Below are positions 50,461 through 62,845 of a stretch of 64,000 bases of DNA, piece after piece (the stretch's first letter is position 1; each line of letters starts with the position of its first letter). Under the pieces are notes generated by a model. That model saw only the letters and a list, made by a program, of their open reading frames with translations. It had not been told where the DNA came from and did no database searches. The translations under genes were made by a program, and so were the position numbers. Source of the stretch: Solanum dulcamara (lineage: Eukaryota > Streptophyta > Magnoliopsida > Solanales > Solanaceae); NCBI RefSeq assembly GCF_947179165.1, contig NC_077237.1, positions 66,137,523 through 66,201,522 on the forward strand, in the 5' to 3' direction.

Positions 50461-52711
50461 CAAGCCCAATAAAAAGGTAATCGACCAAGAGGCATTCTAA
50501 GCCTACTGCTAAACAAAAGTGAATAATCGAGACATGGTTCAAAATTAGAAAGCAAAGAAATATCGCTAGGGTCGATGCCTTACCCTAAAATATGACACCT
50601 TAGCTCCCAATGAATAAATCTAAGCCAAACCTACAGCTAAGACGATCCTAAAGTTCTTAGGAACTGGCATAAAGGGTATCATATTCATAATAAGCCCTAC
50701 TGGAAGCTACGCCTAGCTAAAAGGGCAATAATCACCTAATAAAGCACCTAAGGTTCTAACCTAGCCTAAGGCAATTAATATCATCATTAAACAATATAAT
50801 AATGCTAAGTCAACACCACAACCATGGCCCACAACCCATAACCTAATCTAAGGATATTACGGGACTATCTTAGCATAAAGCCCACCAGGGAACAAAAAAA
50901 TAGAATCAGATGATGAGAATGCTAATCTCAGAGAACACTCACCTAAGTCACATGTAAAATATACTACACGATATCTAATAGAGTTCAGTCAAAAAAGGGG
51001 AAACTGTAGCCTACCTCAAAGCTGAACACGTGCGCTCCAAGTTCACTTTCCAATAGCTTTTCACTGAAAAAAGACTCCAAATGCCTCTACGCTATCAAAA
51101 TATTGATCACCTCGTCAGTACAAATATTTTGACATTAAAATTATTATTTTTGAGACAACCTAAAATTGGGTCTCAAAATAGAATTATGGGACCCTCGACA
51201 ATCCCAAAAATGACTCCATGAAAAGGTGAATTTGAGCTTAGTTAACTTGTGTTCTGAATTACAACACATTCTAATACTAAAAATCAAGAAAAATAGTCCA
51301 TGCATAATTTTCACGAATAATGGAGAATTCAAGAAAGAGGGCAGTCCCATAGGGACTGAATTTACCTCAAATGACACTTCAATGGATGAAACTAATCACA
51401 TCACAATGTTCCTTGCGAAAAACCCCAAAAATTAGCCCCAAAAATCGCTGAAAATGAAGTTAAAATGACTACAAAATTGAATTTCAAATTTCATAGGAAA
51501 TCTTGCTCGAAAATAAAAAGGACAGTGGATAAATTTGACATTTTACCTCATAGAAACCAACCTCACAATATTTCGAGCTCACCAAAAAAGTCTTCGCGAA
51601 AATATCTTAAAGTTAGACTCTTGAATCACCGTATTTGGCCTTCAAAAGATCAAGAAATCGAGGTTCAAAGTTGAGAGAAAAGCTGGAAAAAATCTGCACT
51701 ACGCACCAGATTTTCTATTGTTTTGCTATATTTAAATCTCCAAACGGACCCTCGGGATTCGTTCAGGACCCTACAAAAATAAACCAGATATGCTACCCCC
51801 ACTAAATTCAATATTTTAAACTCAATGGCACATTCAAAATTTCTATACGTGGTCATTTTAATTAAAAGTGGGTCCCACACTCAAGTACCATTTTAAGCCA
51901 CATTCCACAACGAGCCTCGAGATTAGATCGAAAGCCTCTGGAAGCAAATGAATGGTCATTCTAGACCAAATTCGAAATTCTAGAACTAAAGCACTGTCAG
52001 AATTTTTATTCTAGCGCATTTTCCAAAAATGTTGACCAAAGTCAACCATAAGCTAACCTTCAAAGTCAAAAGCCCCAAATGGCCTCAAACTCCTATCGAT
52101 TTCCTTGATACTTGTACTGTCTAGGCTACTAGACTAATTTGGCCATTTTAAAGTTAATGGCACAATTAGAATCTAAATTTAAGGTCTCCTTGACCCAAAA
52201 CTCAAAAAGTCACAACTAAACCAACTTAGGCTTTCAAAAGACCAAAATGGACTCGGGACCTCTAAAAATTCAACCAAAACTTCGTCTAGACCAAAACCCA
52301 TCCCCCGAATCCACTAGAGTCGTCAATATTCGATTTTGAGTAGCGAAACTCTGAAAGCTGACCAAACTAAAACTTTGTCCTAAAATTCCTCAAATTCTCA
52401 ACTCAAACCCCAAATATTTGTTACAACTCCAAAACTGATTCTATAAACTCTTCCAAGCCAATTTCCACATTCCAGAGCTACTGGAATCAACGTAATTCTA
52501 TTTTGAGACCCGTACCTTCGATTGGCCCTCAAAACCACTTTTGAACACTTAAAGCTTATAAAAACTTAAAATTTCCAAAGACTCAATTTTTCATAAGATT
52601 TTCTAGAAACCAACACCCGGTACTAATCCAAAACTACTCGGGTCAACTAAAGAGAGGGGTAAAATAATTATTTTAAGAAAAATTCCAAAAATGACCTCTA
52701 GGGTCATTATA
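50461..52711 (-). repeat. 5' LTR of element D (3' part deleted)
   Basis: On the minus strand it starts TATAATGACCC at 52711 (TG changed to TA) and aligns with the 3' LTR up to about 35955. The remaining 1.5 kb or so of the LTR is deleted. The LTR-tip inverted repeat is intact at 52690-52708. Confidence 0.8.
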
Positions 52712-53564
52712 GTATGTGGGCACATCATGCAATATAAATCATAGTATGCAGTGATCAAAAATTGTGTATGATAAAAGAGGAGAAGTAAAGTCATGAGAAA
52801 ACCATCAGAGCATTAAAAGACATCATTGGGATCATAAAAGAACATAAGGAAAGCGTATATATATGGGATAGGAACCACAATCGACAATAAGACCATGTGT
52901 GAAATAACATAGAATCCCGATATCTCCCCATATAATGGAAAAAGAGGAATCTACTTGACAAGGTAGACTCTACCCCACTTGGTGGGTCAAGTACATACAC
53001 TATATGTGGATCCACTAGCTATAATAAAAGGGAAAATCCTATGGTGGCACGTATTTATGAGGCAAGACACTTTATATAAGGACCCCATAGATCGAACCCC
53101 CACCTAAAGCTATCATTTGGTGCTAAGTCAAATCCCACGGAATACATAACATAGGAAGTATACTTAACATATAATCATAAACTTGTTCATAAGTTCCATA
53201 ATTCATAGAATAGCTCATTTTTCGTATCGCACTTGCAATGTGAGTAAAAGACTTTCATCATCACAATATCATAGTTGCATAATACATGTCATTAGGTTTC
53301 TAGGTCACCAATTAAAGATTTTAAGTGACGTTTTTCCATAACTTGCATGAAATTCACATCTTGATCGTAATTGAAATCCATAATCATAATTCATACTTGA
53401 ATCTTAGGGTAAAACTTGAGTACATAGACAATTTGCTTTAAAAACCATAAAATGGGTTTGAAAACATTCACGATCATACTTCTCTTATCAACTCGTACAC
53501 AATTCTTGAAAATAATATCAATTTGATAAGTAATTTAATCAAATATCATAATATTCGAGGAGAG
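52712..53564 (-). mobile_element. Element F, 3' LTR, second part
   Basis: Resumes the F LTR after element D, sharing GTATG with 34377-34381. It aligns with 63203-64000 almost throughout. Inverted, it resembles E's LTR around 39000-39190 (CCGTGGGATTTGACTTAGCA, GTGGATCCACATATAG). It is cut at about 53564, where element C sequence starts. Confidence 0.8.
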
Positions 53565-56373
53565 CAATTCACTGGCCTTTTAATTAAGACCAATGATGCG
53601 AACTTATCCCGACCCCTATTCTTTTTCTTTAATTATGGGAGCTATATAGCTCCAAATTGAGCGATTCTAAGTTTGTTGGGTTCGTGTTGATTGTGTCTAT
53701 GTGTTGGAGTGTTTGAGGAAGTGTGCAAGGTGACGTTTTAAGGTAAAATCCATCTCAAAGGGGCTACCCTAGCTTATATTTAAGCTTTAATGGTGATTCT
53801 AAATATTGACCTGATTTAGGTCTTTTGGTGCTTTGATTTGTGCCCCATTTTGGGGTACAAGCTCTACAATATGCTTATAATATTTTTATAAAGTCCTTTT
53901 AGGATCCCCACTGCGGGTCCTATAATCCTGTTTTAGACCTAGTTTTGGGTCCGTCTTTGAAAAATCCAATTTTAGAGTCAAAACATTGGTATTGATGAGG
54001 TGACCAATGTTTTGATAGCATGGAGGCATTTGGAGTTATTTTTGGATAAAAAATCTATTAGGAAGTAGACTTGGAGCGCATGTGTTTGGCTTCGAGGTAG
54101 GCTACGGTCTCCTTTTTTTTGATTGAGCTTTATGAGGTATTGTTTAGTATAAACAGCTAGTGGTTTGGATTGTCTGTGACGGGTTAGGTTTGATTCCTAG
54201 TTTATCATCCTTTATCCCAATATGAGCCTTAGGCTAGATATCCCTTATGAGACTTCCAGTCTAGTTGGTAAGATTAATGATTATGTCTTAGTTTGGCCTT
54301 AGTTAGCCTATTTATGTGGCTTGTTCAATGTTTATGGTGATTGGTGAATTTGCACCTTAGGATTGATTTTGGGATGAGACTTAGTTGATGTAGCCATTGT
54401 TGGCCAGAAGTTATGAGTCTTAGCGTCCTTCACTATTCTAGCACCTTTCTTGAAGCCTTGGTGTAGTGATTTCCACCCAATTAGGCTTGCGATCTACCGT
54501 TGGATTCCATTTCTAGATTTAGAGCTAGAATTCCCTATGCTTTCTTATTGTCATTTAGCGGGGCTAGCTATTGTTGTATTCTCAAGGTTGTATTCCTAAT
54601 TAGATTTGGAGATTTTGATTGACTAGTTGAATGCTTGTTTCCCTCACTTCCTTCTCCTTGTTACCCAGTTCGGATTGAGTTCCTTTTTGGGCTTTGTGAC
54701 TGAGTTAAAAGAGTAGAGTTGAGCCATAGGCCTTGGTTAGAGGTCGGTTACATATGCTAATCCTATTTCTATTCTTTAGAGGGTAAGCTCCTTGTGGAGT
54801 CATTATTATATATGAGTGTGCATGTTGTTTGGGTGTTGGTAATGGCATGCATTGCATTAGATCATTGATTTCTCATGGATGTAGTCAACCCCAGTGCATG
54901 TATTGGTTCTTGGAATTGATTTAAGAAATCTTAGTTGTAACCCAAACTATTTTATACTAATTTTCTGAAATAAGGGTTGTACTACCTTTACTACTACTAT
55001 TTTCAATGGACCAGAGGCATCAAGGATGCGCTCATTTTATAAGATTGATTTGAGCCATTGAGGATGTGCTCATTTTATTATATTGATTCGAGGCATCGAG
55101 GATGTGCTTATTTTATGACACTGGCCTAATTGTAGAGATTTTTGACCCTTTCTATACTAATTTAACTATTTATCTCTTGTCATCGCGATGGAGTAGATTT
55201 TATGATCAAATACAAATTGATATAAGACCTATATTGGGACCAAGTAGATATATAGAGGCATTCCCGATCCCCCCATGGCAATCCTATAGAGGCGCATGGG
55301 TCCTACTTTCTAGCTGGGACTAAAAGTAGGTGTATATATCTTGGTATGAGTTACTTGTTATAGATGGTCTTAATGGTTTTATTGCATTACTTTCATTCAT
55401 ATATGTATTGCCTATCACCAGCATAGTTGTTTGTACCTATCGATTGTATGAGATGCCATGCATGTTTACCTATTTGTGAGTAAACTTCCTAGGCGTACAG
55501 GGGCCCAAGAGGTATTGTCTTACTATTTGCTAACTTATGGCGGTATAAAGGGTGGTCTCTTGTTTGAAGGTAGTTACTGCCCTTGTTCTTATTTAGCTAA
55601 CTTCTTGTGCAGGGATTTAGTTGATACAGTCCTTTGGGCTTATATGTGACACCTGTGTTTATTTTGTTAGTAGGTTGTCACTTAGTTGTCCCCCGTCATA
55701 ATATGTCATCGTGTTTAGGCCTTGGGCTGCCGCCACTAGGTACATCATTGGTTTGCTTGCTTGTTTCTTATCTCTTCTCTCTTTCTTATATATGATGCTT
55801 CTTATTAAAAGAGTCTTTATTATCCTTGTTAGTTACTTATGATATACACTTCTTGCTTATATGTTATTTATATTTGCTTTATCTTTAGAGTTCAGTACGT
55901 CGATGCCTACTTAATGCCACTTGTTGATACTCATACTACACTTCTGCACCCTACAAATCATAATACGGGTTTTCACTACTTATTTGGATATTATGCGGAA
56001 AAGCTTTTGGATTTTGAAGACTTGGGTGAGCTCTTGGCGTTCGAATTTGCCTATCTGCTTTAACTTTGGCTTGGACTAGCCTTTATTTGGTATTTGGAGA
56101 TAGTCTGTATTATTTTTACTATTATTGTATACGTATAACCCTTGTCCTTCCTTATTTGGTCTAGTGACTCAACTATCGACTGATACCAGGTCTTGGGGTT
56201 ATCTTGTTGTAATGTAATTATTTTTGTTTCTTATAAGTATTATTACTATTATTCACTTTTTTTCTTCCGCTTGTGATGGTCCGTTGCCTATTATTTTGGA
56301 CTGTGGGGTTAGGCTTACCTACTAGTGGGTTGATAGTAGGTGTTATCATGACTTTACAAATTGAGTCTTGACA
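53565..56373 (+). repeat. 5' LTR of element C (5' truncated)
   Basis: Aligns with 60652-62845. It contains about 1035 bp (53765-54800) that the 3' LTR lacks. A possible TATA motif lies within the perfect palindrome GGAGCTATATAGCTCC (53638-53653), and a donor-like AG/GTAAAA is at 53743. It ends GAGTCTTGACA. Confidence 0.75.
55013..55125 (+). repeat. Three tandem copies of a GAGGATGCGCTCATTTTAT-type repeat in the 5' LTR of C
   Basis: Units of about 45-50 bp: AGGCATCAAGGATGCGCTCA, GCCATTGAGGATGTGCTCA, AGGCATCGAGGATGTGCTTA, each followed by TTTTAT and ATTGATT-like spacers. The same array is at 61028-61140 and again at 61488-61590. Confidence 0.85.
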
Positions 56374-56376
56374 CAA

Positions 56377-56389
56377 TGGTATCAAATCT
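56377..56389 (+). other. Degenerate primer binding site of C (tRNA-Met type)
   Basis: TGGTATCAAATCT three bases after the LTR end. It keeps TGGTATCA; the rest has drifted. Confidence 0.75.
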
Positions 56390-56569
56390 TAGATTCGCCG
56401 GTATAAAAGAAAGTGCCTAGTAGAGTCCTGCAGATTAGTCTGGAGACGTCCGTATCCTATCTTCGGGAGGCTATAGGGTGAATTAGGGAAACTCCATTCT
56501 TGATTCCTTATTGTGTGAAACTTCTTTGATCAACCTCTAAATATATTTTTGAAATTCATTCATCCTTAG

Positions 56570-57600
56570 ATGGATAGCACGAGCTTTCCAATGGGCATGG
56601 CTAGTGCATCAGCACATACTACCTAGGCTTTGGCAGTATCTGTGACCACCTCGGCTCTTTTGGATCAAGCATTAGAGATTCAGTATCTTGATGAGCATAC
56701 ACCACAGCCAGGAGTAGTTTTAGGTGTATCGAGTGGTTCTCATCCTAGAGTTAGATCTGTTGGTCCTTAGCAAGGTTTTTCGCTAATTTTTAAGTATATG
56801 ATTGAGTTTCTAGAGTGGGCCAGATAGACTCCCCCTTTGTTTCCTACCTAGAGAAAGTTGATTCAGGGGTTCATTAATGGATAGATTTTTCTACTCTTCC
56901 TAGCATCATAGAACTTGATAGCAATAGGGTCTACTTTTACCCAAGTGGTCAGTTATGTGAGGTCTATGGATATGGCATGTATGGAGACTTACTAGGGTGG
57001 AGGTGGGAGATTCCACCATCATCCCAGTAGAGGTAACACTCTACTCTGAGGTAGGCATCACCCTAGTGAGGGTAAGCTTCACTCTAAACATACCAAACCT
57101 ATGGTGAGAGCACCTCGAGGTTCTAAGCGTTCCTGTGATAGGTTATAGTACCCATAGTGGATAGAGTCACAATAGATTTCCCAGGGTTTGTTAGTCAGGC
57201 ATTCAGGTTTTGGGGATCATACTAATTCAGCTGGTTCATCTTAGTGGGTTGTGTTTGGTGGAAAGTTTTATATATGTGGTGAGTTTGGGAATCTATCTAG
57301 GAAGTATCGTATAGTCACATATTACAGGCGATAGGATCAGGTTCATAGGGCTCAGGAAAAGTCAGTTAGAGGTGGTGCCCTGAGTGTGGTTGTTAGTGGT
57401 TCAGGTGTTCAGTTCGAGGCTAGAAGCATTCCATCCCATGCTTTTGCAACAAAGGACGAGGCTTCAGGTATCAATCAAATTTGCGTAAACTTTGTTTCTA
57501 GAACCTTCTTTGCTTGTAATGCTTGGGTGTTGGGATCTTTATACCTATCGGTGATTATTTGGCTTGTTAGATTCATCTTGCTATTCTAGTAATTACCTTA
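56570..57600 (+). pseudogene. gag remnant of element C
   Basis: ATG 56570 directly follows a pyrimidine-rich CATCCTTAG. The frame reads MDSTSFPMGMASASAHTT and then hits a stop. Later blocks: FLEWARQTPPLFPT, KLIQGFING, and a decayed zinc knuckle at 57268-57317 (FYICGEFGNLSRKYR, with the first Cys, the His and the last Cys replaced). A short open stretch follows to about 57589 (VVVSGSGVQFEARSIPSHAF). No protease or RT comes after it. Confidence 0.65.
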
Positions 57601-59709
57601 CTTGGACTTATGTGACCGTGCTTATTTAGCCTAATTACTTGCCTATTAATTGCTACGATAGCTTTACTTGAAACTATGTGTATGTGTTTATCTCCCTTAG
57701 GTGATTTCTTTTAGTAGTAGATCATATTAGTTTTATTGTGATATGGCAATAGTGGCAGAGTTATACCTTTTGGATGTTAAGCTTAGTTGTTTTCTTTGTG
57801 GGATTTTTGTTTAGCCATCCTAGAGTTTTCTTGAGTTGGTCATTTCCTCTTCTTAGCTTGGCCCCTAGTGTGCTTAGCTGGTGTGAGGTTGCTGCCGAGA
57901 GAAGGGTATGTCAGTAGTTAGGGCCGTTGTGGTCTACAGTGGATTTCATTCATTGATCCTTTATTATTTTGATTTCCTATTCTTAGTTCTTAAGGTGGTA
58001 AAGTTAGGCTTGGCCCTTTATATTAGGTTGGGTTGTCTCTTCATGGTAAATTTGATGGTTAAGTGATAGGCTCATCTGGTTGTGTGGTGCAATGTTCGAT
58101 GGCTATGTTTGAGTTGGAAAGGTCGGAATCAGAATTTTCATTGTTTATTCGAAGTTTGGCAATGTTTTAGCTTGAAGTGCTATGTAAAAAGGGTTTATTG
58201 GGATTTATGGAAGAGATAGAGTGATATAGTTGTGATCGACCAACAGTTAGCGGGAAGGGATAAATGTAGAGCAAGAGCGGTCATATTTATGAGCCGTAGT
58301 TTATCAAAATTGACTTGGTGTGCCTTTGTGACTATTGAACTTTTAGGTGGTTAATCACTACTTCTTGAAAATTTTAGTCACAGGCTTGTTTTACCTTACA
58401 ACCAGGGGTACCTTCAATGTTGGTGATTTCGACTGTGCCTTGGTTTTATCGTTAAATTACAATAGGTGTACTGATGGTTAAAAAGAGTCAGATTATTGAA
58501 TTGGGTCTTCTTTGTGGTGTACTTTGACTAATTCAGGCTTTGGCTTCCCTGGGCAAATGGAATTTCTCTTAGAAAGCTTAGCCTCAGAATGGATCAAAGT
58601 AATTCATGAGATCATCTCTTCTTTTCTTGTTTAGAGTGCAAGGTTTTGTGTGTGTCAATGTGGTTAGCTGGCAGCATTCTTGTGGCATACCTTGTCGTGG
58701 TTCAGTTTCAGTTGGGTCATTTTGATGGGTTGATCTATTTACTCTCTACCTATCGGCTTAACTTTTCTGGAGTTTGAGTGGTTAGTTTAGACTTGTACTG
58801 GCGGGTCGACTCGTGGTATTTGTTGCGCTGGTTTGGTTCCATTGGGTCTCTTTTGGCAGGTTTAATATGCTAATAACTGCTTATAGGGTTTGTTTTCCTC
58901 CTGGATTGGTGGTTTACTCAGATTTTCACTCGTGGAGTGGTGCATGGACTCATTGTATTAATTGCTATTTCTTTTGGTTTTAGATTTTCATATTGATTTA
59001 TTTTCTAAGAGTCCTATTGGCAGTAGAGTGACATTGGAATTGGCCTAAGTGCAGCTTTTCTTTCTACTTGTTAGTTTCGTTATCCCTTAAAGTAGCCCTT
59101 TCAATTTTAAAAGATAGATTTAAGACTCAAGTTATTGGTTTTGGGATCCATTAGGTTAGAACTTTGGGTTTGTGCCTGGGGCTAAATTATTTATTTTGAG
59201 TTCTTACCACTCTTCGATGTCCAATTGGTGCTTGCATTTCCCTCTTGGTTATTTGGGCAGCGTTCAGATAGTTCTGGGAATTGTTGTTGTAGTTTAGAAT
59301 GGGTAGGACACCCATGAGGACTAAAGATTCTAGAGTTTGGAGTATAAAGCAAAGAATTCGACTTGGGTGTTATTTAAAATCTTCTTTTGTCTGTTGGTCG
59401 CTTAATTCTAAGGTACCTCTGTAAATTGGTTTATCTTGGGTTAGACTTTTTCGCTCAGTTAACTTTGTTCTTGTTGGGTGGAAATCAATATCAAAAGAGA
59501 GAAATTGGAAGGTGGGTTGAGTTATGAAGAGGAAAAGTGAAATTAAGAGTTTTCCCCTTATCTTGAGTTTAGGGTTGGTGTTGCCCGACCCAAGGAGGTG
59601 CCTGTAGGTCTGGCGGAGGTTGCGAGCCTAACTTCTAATCTTTTCGTGTCCTTGGGTTCTTTTCTATCCTTTGACTTTCGAGGAAGAAAGTCCTTTTAGT
59701 AGTAGATGT
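57601..59709 (+). other. Non-coding interior of element C
   Basis: No domain recognised in any frame. It is conserved, inverted, with the interior of D. It ends with CGAGGAAGAAAGTCC and TTTTAGTAGTAGATG, the degenerate equivalent of the purine tract region before the 3' LTR. Confidence 0.6.
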
Positions 59710-60423
59710 TGCTATGACCCTCAAGGTCATTTTTGTCTTTTTTGATATTTTCAACATTTAGAGCCTTCCTATAGCGACCCCAAGTCATTTATGACTTGCT
59801 GGAACTGACAGTTTGGCTGCCTGGTAGCTCATTTAGGTTTATGCCCATTTCCCTATTTTAATTCTCTTGGAGTTTAAATGGTTGACTTTGGTCAAAACTC
59901 TAAGAAACTGACCTCATAATGGAATTTTGATGGTTCCATCAGCTTTAGAATTGCCAAATTATTCTTGTAGCATGGTCGGCATGAGTATCGAGGCAATCAG
60001 TGTGAGTTTAAGGCCATTTAGCATTTTAGCCTTTAAAATTTAACCTAAGATTGACTTTGGTCAATATTCTTGGTAAACGCGCTCGGGTTGAAATTTCGTC
60101 AGTGCAATTAGCTCCAAAATGTTGAGTTTCGCCTAAGACGACCTTTTGTTCATGTCTCGAGGCTTCCAGTCTAATTTCGAGCTTTCTTGTAGAATTGGTA
60201 AACATTATGCTTGGGTGTGGGACCCATATTTTGTTGAGACGACCTTAGATGGAAATTTCAACTGCCCCATTGAGTCTGGAACGTCGATTTGGAAGGGGTA
60301 GCATAGTCCATTTGTGTGCACGGTATTCTGAACAAATTCTTAGCACCCCATCGGAGTTGGAAAAAAATTCCAAAACCAGATGATGTGTATCAGCTGGTGC
60401 AAAATAATTTTTATCTTTATGTT

Positions 60424-60660
60424 CACGCCACCCACGCCACATTTGCAAAAGCCATGGTTCTTGGTCTCTGCGTTCACGGGCAAAGGGTCGCGTTTGCGAA
60501 GGCCTAGCAGATTGGCCTCCGCGTTCGCGAGGCCCATACAGCATTCGTGGAGCATTGAAGGCTTGGCCTCCACATTCGCAGTAGTCCCTCCGAGTTCATG
60601 AATCTTTGAAGCCTTAGGCTCTGCGTTCGCGGCCCTGTTTCTCCATGTTTGCGGAGAATA
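60424..60660 (+). repeat. Cluster of CTCCGCGTTCGCGAGG-like motifs in the 3' LTR of C
   Basis: About seven copies in 240 bases: CTCTGCGTTCACGG, GTCGCGTTTGCGAAGG, CTCCGCGTTCGCGAGG, CTCCACATTCGCAG, CTCCGAGTTCATG, CTCTGCGTTCGCGG, CTCCATGTTTGCGG, spaced 20-50 bp apart. It is strongly GC-rich for its surroundings. I do not find it at the equivalent place in the LTRs of D. Confidence 0.75.
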
Positions 60661-60954
60661 ATTCACTGGCCTTTTAACTAAGACATGTGACACGAACTCA
60701 GCCCGACCCCCATTCTATTTCTTCGATTTTGGGAGCTATACAGTTCCAAATTGAGTGATTCTAAGTCTGTTCGATTTGTGTTGATCGTGGCAACATTTTG
60801 GCATGTTCAGGGAAGTGTGAAAGGCAATGTTTTGAGGTAAAATCTACCTCAAAAGGAGTCATTGTTGTATGTGAGTGTGCATGTTGTTTGGATGCTAGTG
60901 ATGGCATGCATTGCATTGGATCGTTGTTTTCTCATGAATGTAGTCGACCCCGGT

Positions 60955-61853
60955 GCATGTATTGGTTCTTGGCATTGATTTAAGAAAGCTAGGTTGTAAA
61001 CGTACTACCTTTACTACTACTATTTTCAGTGGACTGTAGGCATCGAAGATGCGCTCATTTTATGATATTGATTCGAGGCATCGAGCATGCGCTCATTTTA
61101 TTATACTAATTCGAGGCATCGAGGATGCACTCATTTTATGACATTAGCCTAGTTGTAGAGATTTCTGACCTTTTTATATTGATTTGACTATTTATCTCTG
61201 GTCATCATGATTGAGCAGATTTTATGATCAGATACGAATTGATTTAAGACCTGGATCGGGACTAAGTAGGTATATAGGGGCATTTCGTGCCCCCATTGCG
61301 ATCCCACAGATGTGCATGGGTCCTACTTCCTAGTTAGTACTAGAAGTAGGTGTATATATCTTGGTATGAGGTAGTTGGTATAGATGGTATTACTAGTTTT
61401 ATTGCATGCATTGGTTCTTGGCATTGCTTTAAGAAAGCTGGGTTGTAACACGTACTACCTTTACTACTACTATTTTCAGTGGACTGGAGGCATTGAGGAT
61501 GCGCTCATTTTATGATATTGATTCGAGGCATCGAGGATGCGCTCATTTTATTATATTTATTTGAGACATTGAGGATGTGCTCATTTTATGACACTGGCCT
61601 GGTCATAGATATTTTGAACCCTTTTTATACTGATTTGACTATTTATCTCTGGTCATCATGATGGAGCAGATTTTAAAATTAGATACAAATTAATGTAAGA
61701 CCTGGATCGGGACAAGGCAGGTATATAGGGGCATTTCGAGCCCCCCATGGCAATTCCATAGATGCGCATGGTTCCTACTTCCTGGCCAGTACTAGAAGTA
61801 AGTGTATATATGTTGGTATGAGGTACTTGGTACAAATGGTATTACTGGTTTTA
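60955..61853 (+). repeat. 449-bp tandem duplication in the 3' LTR of C
   Basis: ATTGGTTCTTGGCATTG occurs at 60961 and 61410. Following blocks (TACTACCTTTACTACTACTA, the GAGGATGCGCTCA array, GTATATAGGGGCATTTCG) repeat in order. The 5' LTR has a single copy. Confidence 0.9.
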
Positions 61854-62845
61854 TTGCATGACTTTCATTCATATATGCATTGCCTATCACTAACATAGTT
61901 GTTTATACTTGTCAGTAGTATGGGATGCCAAGCGGGTTTACCTATTTATGAGTAAACTTCCTGGCACATAGGGGCCCGAGAGGTACTGTCTTACTATTTG
62001 CAAACTTGTGGTGGTATAACGGGTGGTATTTTGTTTGAAGGTAGTTACTGTCCTTGTTCTTATTTAGCTAACTTCTTGTGCAGGGATTTAGTTGATATAG
62101 TCCTTTGGGCTTATATGTGATACCTGTGTTTATTTTTGTTAGTAGGTTATCACTTAGTTTTCCCTCTTTGTAGTGTATCGTCGTGTTTAGGTCTTGGGCT
62201 GGTGCTACCGGGTACGTCATTGGTTTCCTTGCTTGTTTCTTATCTCCTCTCTCTTTCCTATATCTGATGCTTCTTAATGTAGGAGTCCTTATTATCCTTG
62301 TTGGTTACTTGTGATATATATTCCTTTCTACATGTTATTTATACTTTCTTTATCATTGGAGCTTAGTCGGTCGATGCCTACTGAGTGCCACTTGTTGGTA
62401 CTCATACTATACTTCTACACTCTTTAGATCATAGTACGGGTTTTCACTACTGATTTGGGTATCGTGCGGAGCAGCTCTTGGATTTTGGAGACTTAGGTGA
62501 GCTATTAGCGTTCGGAGTTACCTATCTCTTTCTATTTTGACTTGGACTAGTCTTTATTTTATATTCGGAGACAGCCTGTATTATTATTACTATTATTGTC
62601 TACGTATAAACTATGTACTTCCTTATTTGGTCTAGTGGCTTGACTATCGACTGATACCAAGTCTTGGGGGTTATCTTGCTATATTATGATTATTCTTGCT
62701 TCCTATTAGTATTATTACTATTATTCTCTTTTTTCCTTCCGATTGTGATGGTCCATTGCCTGTGGTTCCAGACTGTGGAGTTAGGCTTACCCACTAGTAG
62801 GTTGATAGTAGGTTCCATCATGACTTGAGAAATTAGGTTGTGACA

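Larger units (their letters stand above)
34382..52711 (-). mobile_element. Element D: long-LTR non-autonomous Gypsy element, hosting E
   Basis: Minus strand, flanked by GTATG (34377-34381 and 52712-52716). In its own sense: 5' LTR (52711-50461, missing its 3' part), interior (50460-47661) starting inside gag, and 3' LTR (47660-47164 and 37562-34382), into which element E inserted. The LTR is about 3.7 kb once E is removed. The interior has only gag remnants and conserved non-coding sequence, and no protease, RT or integrase. Element C (53565-62845) is the same family in opposite orientation. Confidence 0.85.
53565..62845 (+). mobile_element. Element C: long-LTR non-autonomous Gypsy element, same family as D
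   Basis: Plus strand: 5' LTR (53565-56373, lacking its first 940 bp or so), Met-type primer site, gag remnant, conserved non-coding interior, 3' LTR (59710-62845). The interior is only about 3.3 kb with no pol domain, which fits a LARD-like or gag-only derivative. It lies between the two LTRs of element F, apparently replacing F's interior. Confidence 0.8.
59710..62845 (+). repeat. 3' LTR of element C
   Basis: Starts TGCTATGACCC and ends GGTTGTGACA. The tip inverted repeat ATGACC, 5-nt loop, GGTCAT is at 59714-59730. Relative to the 5' LTR it has a deletion at about 60845 (junction CTCAAAAGGAGTCATT) and a 449-bp tandem duplication. Confidence 0.8.

Noticed and set aside
55013..55125. CRISPR-like array of short repeats with spacers
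   Set aside because: Three degenerate copies inside a plant LTR, with spacers that are themselves similar; a tandem repeat, not CRISPR.
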